Below, in pieces: positions 6,616-11,844 of a stretch of 11,844 nt of DNA (within the stretch, counting starts at the first letter, position 1; every line of letters begins with the position of its first letter). The notes below the pieces were generated by a model. That model had not been told where the DNA came from and did not search any database. It worked only from the letters and a program-made list of their open reading frames with translations. The translations under genes and the position numbers were made by a program. Origin of the DNA: Epsilonproteobacteria bacterium 4484_65 (lineage in GTDB: Bacteria; Campylobacterota; Campylobacteria; Campylobacterales; Sulfurovaceae); contig NATJ01000019.1 of NCBI GenBank assembly GCA_002085305.1, forward strand, positions 1-11,844. The letters run 5' to 3'.

Positions 6616-7059
6616 ATGAAATTTAAAATTACATTATTGACATTAGGAATGATCGCTGCTTTCAGTTCTTCTGCGCAGGCAACTGAGACTGCTGAAGGAC
6701 TTTACGATGCTAAATGTGCCGCATGTCATACCAAAACAAGACCTACAGATATGTCTAAAGTTCTTGCCCCTGCACTTATGGGTGTCATGAGACATATTAA
6801 GATGGATTATCCTGACAAAAATGAAGCTGTAAAGTTTATGGTTGATTATGTGCTTGAACCAAGTAAAGAGAAAGCAATTTGTATGCCACAAAAAATTGAA
6901 CGTTTTGGTTTGATGCCTTCACAAAAAGGCAATGTTACAGAAGCCCAATTGACCAAAATCACGGGTTGGATGTTTGATAATTTTCCTCCTGCAGATTTTA
7001 GAGGCATGGGACAGGGAAACAGACAAGGCAAAGGGCAAGGCAGAGGGCGAGGTAATTAA
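6616..7059 (+). CDS. Periplasmic mono-haem c-type cytochrome 1 with basic Gly-rich tail
   Basis: A 147-residue exported protein. A signal peptide (about 1-22, with AQA at the cleavage site) is followed by one haem c attachment motif, CAACH, at 34-38. Met90 and Met100, each followed by Pro, are candidate sixth haem ligands. A lone third cysteine, Cys89, directly precedes Met90. The mature fold of about 105 residues is near small class I cytochromes. It ends in a low-complexity tail (about 129-147) of Gly, Gln and Arg with net positive charge. The ATG at 6616 has GAAGGA upstream. The start of response regulator 2 lies 4 bp after the stop, so the cytochrome is co-transcribed with that two-component pair. 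No oxidase or reductase genes are nearby, so a respiratory role is not indicated. A sensing or accessory role is inferred from context. It appears paralogous to cytochrome 2 (8858-9220). Confidence 0.85.
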   Translation: MKFKITLLTLGMIAAFSSSAQATETAEGLYDAKCAACHTKTRPTDMSKVLAPALMGVMRHIKMDYPDKNEAVKFMVDYVLEPSKEKAICMPQKIERFGLMPSQKGNVTEAQLTKITGWMFDNFPPADFRGMGQGNRQGKGQGRGRGN

Positions 7060-7063
7060 GTAG

Positions 7064-7729
7064 ATGACTCAGACCATTTTACTGCTTGAAGATGATGTAC
7101 AACTTAGTGATACTATCAAGCAGTTCCTCACATTTCAAGGCTACAAGGTCTTTTGTGCCTATGATGGATTACAGGCACAGGATCTCACCTATGAAAAGCA
7201 TATCGATCTGATGCTTTTAGATGTAAAAGTGCCACAACTTAATGGTTTTGAGTTTTTAAAAACAGTGCGTAGCGAAGGTAAAGACACCCCTGCTATTTTT
7301 ATCACATCACTCAACAGTGTAAAGGATGTTACACAAGGATTTGACAGTGGATGTGATGACTACATCCGTAAACCTTTTGCCCTTAAGGAGTTGCTTGTAA
7401 GAGTAGAATCTTTACTCAAACGTAGCTACGGGACGTATGATGAAAAGATAGACTTAGGTGATGGTCTGTTATTTGACACCAGGTCATTGTTGTTGACACA
7501 AGAAAACAAAAGGGTTTCTCTTAAAACCAAAGAGTTAAAGCTACTGGCACTTTTTTTGCAGTATCCCAATGAACTGTTAGAGTATGAGAAGATATTTGAA
7601 ACACTATGGGAGTATGATGAGGAGCCCAGTGCAGGTTCTCTTCGTACATACATTAAAACACTTCGTGCTGTGATAGGCAAAGAGAAAATAGAGACGATTA
7701 AAAATATAGGCTATCGCTTTGTTAAGTAG
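7064..7729 (+). CDS. OmpR/PhoB-family response regulator 2
   Basis: A 221-residue cytoplasmic regulator. The receiver keeps Asp10-Asp11, the phospho-acceptor Asp53 (LLDVKVP), Thr81 (FITS) and Lys103-Pro104. The common GADDY stretch reads GCDDY here, with Cys97. The winged-helix domain (about 125-221) contains VSLKTKELKLLALFL, the GSLRTYIKTLRA recognition helix and KNIGYRF at the wing. The start is 4 bp after the cytochrome 1 stop with only a distant GAGG, suggesting translational coupling. Its last 11 bases overlap the start of kinase 2. The recognition helix is close to that of response regulator 1 (GSLR-YI-L pattern), so the two regulators may bind related sites. An origin by duplication is likely, though codon-level divergence is large. 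Confidence 0.93.
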   Translation: MTQTILLLEDDVQLSDTIKQFLTFQGYKVFCAYDGLQAQDLTYEKHIDLMLLDVKVPQLNGFEFLKTVRSEGKDTPAIFITSLNSVKDVTQGFDSGCDDYIRKPFALKELLVRVESLLKRSYGTYDEKIDLGDGLLFDTRSLLLTQENKRVSLKTKELKLLALFLQYPNELLEYEKIFETLWEYDEEPSAGSLRTYIKTLRAVIGKEKIETIKNIGYRFVK

Positions 7730-8870
7730 TGAAAAGAGAAGCCTATTTCGCTTTTTATTGATCTATTTGGGTTCTACCTTTTTATTGTTCTCTTTGGCTT
7801 CCTGGATATTCTATAGTTCAGGAAAACATCATTTGCTTGATAAGCAAAGAGAAACGATTAAATATGAAGCAGAACATATTAAATCTGTACTACGGGTGCT
7901 GCACCAATCAAATGATGCCAAATTGGTTTACCCTGCAAGTAAGGTTATTGAGTCAGCTATTTATGATTTGGATAAAGCATATATATTTGGTACATTTAAA
8001 ACAAAACAAACATTAGATAACATTAAAGATAAGACAAAACTTTACCATGTTTTAAAGATGGACCCTTACTATTTGGGTGCTGCTTATTTGCTGGCTTCTA
8101 AAACAATAGATTTCAAACCTATTGAAAATTTACAAAAAAATATTATTTTATTTATGTTGGGTGCAGGGATCTTTTTTTCTATACTAGGGTATTTTTTGGG
8201 AAGACTTTTTGTAGCACCCATGCGTGATTCCATAGAACAGATGAATCATTTTATACAAGATACTACGCATGAACTCAATACTCCTATTAGTACCATCTTA
8301 ACTAATATTGAGATGATAGAGACCTACGGAAAATATGAACAGAGTAAAGAGTTGCAGCGTATTGAAATCGCTTCTAAAACACTGAGCCGTATCTATGAAG
8401 ATTTAACCTATCTTAATCTCAACAATGATTACTATCGGGAAGTGGAATTAGTCAATATCACGAAACTGATAGAGGAGAGAATGGTCTATTTCTCCACAAT
8501 GTTGCAAAGTAGAGGAATTACCATCCGATTAGAATTGATACCTGAAAAGATACTGAAAATAGACCGAAATGATGGGGTTCGACTTATAGACAATTTACTC
8601 TCTAACGCTATAAAGTATAACAAAAAAAATGGTACTTTAACAGTAAAACTTACAGAAGAATCTTTACGTATTATAGACACAGGTATAGGTATTGCCCAAA
8701 AAGATCTGAAAGATATCTCTAAACGTTTTAAACGTGCAAACAAAAGTGAGGGCGGCTTTGGTATAGGGCTTGATATTGTCAATCAGGTTGTCAACTCTTA
8801 TGGTTTTGTTTTACACATTACTTCACAACTGAACAAAGGAACGGAGGTTGAGATAAGATGGAAAAAATAA
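7719..8870 (+). CDS. Membrane sensor histidine kinase 2 with periplasmic domain
   Basis: A 383-residue inner-membrane kinase. Membrane segments at about 11-32 and 141-164 enclose a periplasmic region of about 107 residues with no cysteine and no sensor family I can name. A cytoplasmic HisKA domain follows, with His184 in THELNTPIS and the phosphatase Thr188 intact, then the N box (DNLLSNAIKY, Asn296), the G1 box (Asp320 in IIDTGIG) and the G2 box (GGFGIGLDIV). The start is a TTG at 7719, inside the end of response regulator 2, with AGG about eight bases upstream. A GTG at 7729 is in another frame, and the first in-frame ATG is internal to the sensor region. The gene overlaps cytochrome 2 by 13 bp at its end. 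The tight packing makes regulator 2, kinase 2 and cytochrome 2 a single unit. Confidence 0.92.
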   Translation: MLSSEKRSLFRFLLIYLGSTFLLFSLASWIFYSSGKHHLLDKQRETIKYEAEHIKSVLRVLHQSNDAKLVYPASKVIESAIYDLDKAYIFGTFKTKQTLDNIKDKTKLYHVLKMDPYYLGAAYLLASKTIDFKPIENLQKNIILFMLGAGIFFSILGYFLGRLFVAPMRDSIEQMNHFIQDTTHELNTPISTILTNIEMIETYGKYEQSKELQRIEIASKTLSRIYEDLTYLNLNNDYYREVELVNITKLIEERMVYFSTMLQSRGITIRLELIPEKILKIDRNDGVRLIDNLLSNAIKYNKKNGTLTVKLTEESLRIIDTGIGIAQKDLKDISKRFKRANKSEGGFGIGLDIVNQVVNSYGFVLHITSQLNKGTEVEIRWKK

Positions 8871-9220
8871 TATGCTTTTTTGCTTTGCTTTGTATAGTGG
8901 GACATGCTCAAGATGTAAACATAGAAGATAAACAGCAGTTACAAAAAGAGTGTTTACAGTGTCATGTAGAACAGCAGATCCCCAGTGCTTTGATCTATAG
9001 GCGTTACCTTATGAAATATAGTACGTTTGAACGTATGGAAAAAGCGATATTCACTTATATTAAAAATCCTGATAAAAAACGCTCTATCATGCCGTCACAG
9101 TTCTTTTTGAAATTTCCTATGAAGGAAAAAACAATGCTGGATGATGATACGTTACAAAAAACGATAAAGAGTTACCTGAATACTTTTGATGTAAAGAAAA
9201 AATTGGTCTTGCCTCAATAA
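8858..9220 (+). CDS. Periplasmic mono-haem c-type cytochrome 2
   Basis: A 120-residue exported protein. A short signal peptide (about 1-18, GHAQ near the cleavage site) is followed almost at once by the haem motif CLQCH at 32-36. Met78 in IMPSQ is the best candidate sixth ligand. The mature part is strongly basic and helical. It aligns with cytochrome 1: both have CxxCH, a Pro-Ser or Pro-Ala start to a long helix, then a PxKxKxxI(C)MP(x)Q motif and a closing helix ending in N(T/F)F. It lacks the Gly-rich tail and the extra cysteine of cytochrome 1. The ATG at 8858 lies inside the end of kinase 2, with GGAGG ten bases upstream. It is probably made together with kinase 2. The function is unknown; a periplasmic partner of the kinase, or an electron carrier, are both possible. 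Confidence 0.82.
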   Translation: MEKIICFFALLCIVGHAQDVNIEDKQQLQKECLQCHVEQQIPSALIYRRYLMKYSTFERMEKAIFTYIKNPDKKRSIMPSQFFLKFPMKEKTMLDDDTLQKTIKSYLNTFDVKKKLVLPQ

Positions 9221-9227
9221 TACCAAG

Positions 9228-9262
9228 TAATTCACTTTACGTTCAGATTGATGTTGTATCCT
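9228..9262 (+). promoter_or_regulatory. Candidate regulatory site before the TolC-type gene, with shared 11-mer
   Basis: TAATTCACTTT at 9228-9238 repeats the 11-mer found before cytochrome 1. A TTGTAT (9254-9259) lies 17 bp after TTCACT, the same layout as the upstream copy, but it is a poor -10. TATCCT at 9257-9262 is another option. The efflux genes may have their own promoter here or may be read through from cytochrome 2. Confidence 0.3.
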
Positions 9263-9285
9263 ATTGCCTTAATTTAGGAGTAAGA

Positions 9286-10587
9286 ATGACACGTATTTTA
9301 ACTATACTTTTATTGACAGTGCCTCTGTTTAGCAGTACTTTGGATGGACTTATTGAATATGCTATGAAACACAGTACCGTGGTGAAGCAGAGTCAGGCAC
9401 AAATGGAATTGGCACAAGCCAGTCGAGAAGAGAGTACATCTGCACACTATGGAAGTATTGATCTTGTAGGGAGTTATACGCGTTTTAATCTTCCCAGAAC
9501 ATTGATACCCTTAACTCCAGCGACTATAGCACTTGATGCTAAAAGTGTAGCTACTACAAAGAACTTATGGAGTACGGGAGTGATGTATTCGATTCCACTA
9601 TTTACCGGTTTTGCACAAACAAGACAGGTGGAAATGGATTCAATTGCGACAAGACTTTCCCAGAGTAAATTGTCCTTGACAAAGGAGCAATTGGCATTTA
9701 ATGTAGCGTCTCTATATCTTTCTATTTTAGCACTTCAGGATATGACAAATGCACAAACAAAGCATGTTGAAGCGTTGAAAAAACTTAAAAATACGATTAA
9801 CAACGAAGTGAAATTTGGTAAAAAAGCACAAATAGATCTTCTTAAGGCAGAGAATGATCTCTATGGAAATATCTCCTATCTTGAAGTGATCAAAGGTAAT
9901 ATTGCCATTACTAAAGCTTCTCTTGCAAGTTTAGTAGGTATGGATCATGTAGGATCTATTAAACCCATAAAGGTTTCTGTTAAAAAACCAAATTACTCTA
10001 TAGGCAAATTGCTCAATAAAGCTTTATCTTTAAATAAAGTTGCCATTGCTGATCTTAATATTAAAAAAGCAGATAAGGGTATAGAAAAAAGTGAGTCCAG
10101 TAAACTTCCTCAAGTCTCACTTAGTAGTTATTATGGATATAACTATGGAGAAAATGATTCAAGTAATTTTTACAGTGGCAAGTTTGAAAATGAAAAGAAC
10201 TGGCAGATTGGGGTTAATGCGAAATGGACACTGTATGATTTTGGAAAACGTGATGCTGCTACACAAAAAGCAAAGATCGCACATATGCAGGCAGAATTTG
10301 ATAAACAGCAGACACTTTTGGATCTCAAGAAATCCCTGATCGAAGCATCAGAGAAAATGAAGCAGGAGTATGCAAATTATCGAAGCAACGTTAAGCAGCT
10401 TACTTTGGCCAAAAAGAGTGAAAAAATCGAAAAAGTTCGTTATAAAAATGGGGTTTCTACGATCAATGATCTGCTTTATGCAAGCAGTCAGACACATTTA
10501 AGCAGAGCAAAGTTGATAGAGAGTAAATATAATTATCAAAAAGGGAAGTTTTATATGGATTATTTATTAGAAAGAGGGGTTAAATAG
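9286..10587 (+). CDS. TolC-type outer membrane efflux protein
   Basis: A 433-residue outer membrane factor of a tripartite exporter. A signal peptide (about 1-17) has no lipobox cysteine, so the protein is TolC-like rather than an OprM-like lipoprotein. Two similar halves are visible, each with a beta segment (around 55-110 with YSIPLFTGF, and around 275-320 with WTLYDFGKRDA) followed by long coiled-coil helices, as in TolC. The near-C-terminal VRYKNGVSTINDLLYAS matches the (Y)xxGxxxxxDLLxA motif of the family. The ATG at 9286 has AGGAG five bases upstream, the best ribosome site in the cluster. Its stop shares one base with the GTG start of the fusion protein, so pump components are translationally coupled. 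The substrate cannot be read from the sequence. Confidence 0.93.
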   Translation: MTRILTILLLTVPLFSSTLDGLIEYAMKHSTVVKQSQAQMELAQASREESTSAHYGSIDLVGSYTRFNLPRTLIPLTPATIALDAKSVATTKNLWSTGVMYSIPLFTGFAQTRQVEMDSIATRLSQSKLSLTKEQLAFNVASLYLSILALQDMTNAQTKHVEALKKLKNTINNEVKFGKKAQIDLLKAENDLYGNISYLEVIKGNIAITKASLASLVGMDHVGSIKPIKVSVKKPNYSIGKLLNKALSLNKVAIADLNIKKADKGIEKSESSKLPQVSLSSYYGYNYGENDSSNFYSGKFENEKNWQIGVNAKWTLYDFGKRDAATQKAKIAHMQAEFDKQQTLLDLKKSLIEASEKMKQEYANYRSNVKQLTLAKKSEKIEKVRYKNGVSTINDLLYASSQTHLSRAKLIESKYNYQKGKFYMDYLLERGVK

Positions 10588-11669
10588 TGACTAAGAAGAA
10601 AATTATTATCAGACTGATTTCGATCATTGCTGTAGTAGCTCTTGCGATCAAAGGTAAAGGACTTTTAGAGAGTAGAAAAGTAGAAATAGCCAATCAGGCA
10701 CTACCTAGTGCGGGGTCAGTAAGTGTATCAGTAGTGAATTCAACGCAGGGGATAATGCAAAATAGAGAGTCTTATTTGGCACAAGTGGGATCAGATAAAA
10801 GCATCAATCTCTCTACTAAGCTGGCAGGATATGTGGATCATGTGTTTGTGGAGGAGTCACAAAAGGTGAAGAAGGGTGAGGTACTTGTGCAGATTGATGA
10901 GACAGAGTTACAGTCAACTATTCAAGCTGCAGAAGCTACTCTTATAGCACAGCGTAATGATCTGGAATTGGCAAAAAGTATTTATACGCGTAATGTGAAA
11001 CTTTTCAAAGTAGGAGGACTGGCTAAAGAGCAACTGGATATTTCAAAAGTAGTGATGAAAGCTAAAAAGGCAGTTACCCAAAACACTATACAAAAAATAG
11101 CACAACTTAAACATCAACTCTCTTATCTTAAGATCGTAGCTCCTTTTGGTGGAGAAATAGACGCTATACTCCTTCATGAGGGTGATCTGGCAGCATCAGG
11201 CAAGCCCATACTCAGTATGAGTAATGGAGTGAAGAAATTGGTCTTTTCTTACGCACCTCATAATACCGCTATTGTAAAAGATCAATTGGTTTTTGCAAAA
11301 GATCAAAAGATCGGTAGCATTAAATCTATTTATACGATCTCTCAAAATGGTTTGGTGAGTGCAGAAGTTAAATTGGCTTCTGTTCTTGACTTACCTGTAG
11401 GAAGCAGTATAAACATTGAAGTTCTGACAAAAGAAGCCAAGGGCTGTATAGTTCCAAATAATACACTGTTACATAAAAAAGAGAGTACTTTTGTAATGGG
11501 TTATGCAGAGGGTAAGTTCTCTCCTGTGAAAGTAAATGTGCTTATGCAAGATGTAAACCATATACTTATCTCTCCTTGCCCTGCAACACCTATAGCACAA
11601 GCTAGTGAAGTTAAACTTGCACAGCTTCCTGCCTATGATAAAGTAAATATTACGGGAGCTGGAAAATGA
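10587..11669 (+). CDS. RND-type periplasmic adaptor (membrane fusion protein)
   Basis: A 360-residue adaptor linking an inner-membrane RND pump to the TolC-type channel. An N-terminal membrane anchor (about 5-22) has no lipobox. The lipoyl half-motifs are visible: GYVDHVFVEESQKVKKGEVL (about 81-100) and APFGGEIDAILLHEGDLAAS (about 185-204). They flank an alpha-hairpin (about 107-180) of alternating charged and hydrophobic residues. Beta-barrel and membrane-proximal regions follow. The start is a GTG at 10587, with GAGGGG seven bases upstream. The stop overlaps the ATG of the RND gene by four bases (ATGA). No His- or Met-rich metal-binding segment is evident, so a heavy-metal pump is not specifically indicated, nor excluded. 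Confidence 0.92.
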   Translation: MTKKKIIIRLISIIAVVALAIKGKGLLESRKVEIANQALPSAGSVSVSVVNSTQGIMQNRESYLAQVGSDKSINLSTKLAGYVDHVFVEESQKVKKGEVLVQIDETELQSTIQAAEATLIAQRNDLELAKSIYTRNVKLFKVGGLAKEQLDISKVVMKAKKAVTQNTIQKIAQLKHQLSYLKIVAPFGGEIDAILLHEGDLAASGKPILSMSNGVKKLVFSYAPHNTAIVKDQLVFAKDQKIGSIKSIYTISQNGLVSAEVKLASVLDLPVGSSINIEVLTKEAKGCIVPNNTLLHKKESTFVMGYAEGKFSPVKVNVLMQDVNHILISPCPATPIAQASEVKLAQLPAYDKVNITGAGK

Positions 11670-11844
11670 GTAAAGCATCCAGTTCCTGGGTAGAGAAAAT
11701 TCTGAGAAAACCTCATATTATTCTTGCATTTTTGGCACTTTTTGTTCTAACCGGTGTAACTGGTTACAACAAAATGCACCGAAACCTTTTTCCAAACTCC
11801 AACTACCCTGAAGTAGCATTGGTCATTGTCCAGCCTGGAGCATC
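11666..11844 (+). CDS. RND efflux transporter permease, N-terminal part
   Basis: The first 59 codons of a gene that runs off the right edge, read by hand from the ATG at 11666. After a short cytoplasmic start (SSSWVEKILRKPH) comes the first membrane segment (IILAFLALFVLTGVTGY), then the periplasmic entry RNLFPNSNYPEVALVIVQPGA. The LFPxxxxPxVxVxxxxPGA pattern is characteristic of the AcrB/HAE1 branch of RND pumps and differs from the CzcA-type heavy-metal branch. RND pumps are proton-driven trimeric antiporters. The family is clear, while substrate class is uncertain from so short a piece. A GGGAG ribosome site lies seven bases upstream, inside the end of the adaptor gene. Confidence 0.9.
   Translation, partial: MSKASSSWVEKILRKPHIILAFLALFVLTGVTGYNKMHRNLFPNSNYPEVALVIVQPGA

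Noticed and set aside
6643..7031. Minus-strand open frames opposite cytochrome 1.
   Set aside because: They are antisense to a gene with a signal peptide, CAACH motif and good ribosome site, and show no protein-like features.
10091..10339. Plus-strand open frame of 82 codons inside the TolC-type gene.
   Set aside because: It is out of frame within a well-supported coding region and its translation shows no recognisable pattern. It is a shadow frame.
5047..11844. Heavy-metal (copper or CusCFBA/CzcCBA-like) efflux system with CusRS-like regulators.
   Set aside because: The RND N-terminus fits the AcrB/HAE1 branch better, and the adaptor lacks visible His- or Met-rich metal sites. The idea is not excluded but lacks sequence support in this window.
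1..11844. CRISPR arrays, tRNA or rRNA genes, insertion sequences and integration sites.
   Set aside because: No regularly spaced repeats, tRNA-like cloverleaf segments, transposase-like proteins or flanking terminal repeats were seen on reading the window.

Overview
The window looks like a chromosomal piece of a Campylobacterota (epsilonproteobacterial) genome, probably close to Sulfurovum. The evidence is the moderately AT-rich DNA, T-rich extended -10 promoters without clear -35 boxes, the murD-mraY / gpmI / fabG gene order known from Campylobacter and relatives, and the style of the histidine kinases (HELN-type H boxes). The genus is an inference; no 16S or other marker is present.

Region 1 (1-4195) is housekeeping. 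The 5' part of murD and complete mraY (peptidoglycan precursor synthesis) run leftward. gpmI (cofactor-independent phosphoglycerate mutase) runs rightward from a divergent intergenic region. A small leftward TerB-like helical protein meets gpmI tail to tail with a 4-bp overlap. fabG (3-oxoacyl-ACP reductase) runs rightward. The TerB-like gene and fabG diverge from a 26-bp perfect palindrome that gives each strand its own TGnTACAAT extended -10. acpP does not follow fabG here.

Region 2 (4196-5046) is a junction. A leftward COG2426-type small multidrug export membrane protein has a TTG start. Its divergent intergenic region carries one TATAAT box per strand.

Region 3 (5047-11844) is an all-rightward signalling and efflux cluster: response regulator 1, histidine kinase 1, mono-haem cytochrome c 1, response regulator 2, histidine kinase 2, mono-haem cytochrome c 2, TolC-type outer membrane factor, membrane fusion protein and the first 59 codons of an RND pump. 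Many genes are 0-4 bp apart or overlap (11 bp RR2/HK2, 13 bp HK2/cytochrome 2, 1 bp TolC/MFP, 4 bp MFP/RND). Only two longer gaps exist, before cytochrome 1 and before the TolC gene, and both contain the same 11-mer, TAATTCACTTT.

The cluster reads as a tandem regulator-kinase-cytochrome module repeated twice and placed in front of a tripartite efflux pump. The two copies have diverged in an instructive way. Kinase 1 has almost no periplasmic part and has Ile at the H-box position where HisKA kinases normally carry the phosphatase Thr. Kinase 2 has a periplasmic domain of about 107 residues and keeps the Thr. My inference is that the small exported cytochromes act as periplasmic redox or ligand-sensing partners of the kinases, and that the pair of systems controls the pump. 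Nothing in the sequence proves this.

No tRNA, rRNA, CRISPR array, insertion sequence or attachment site was seen. No gene-free stretch exceeds 300 bases.
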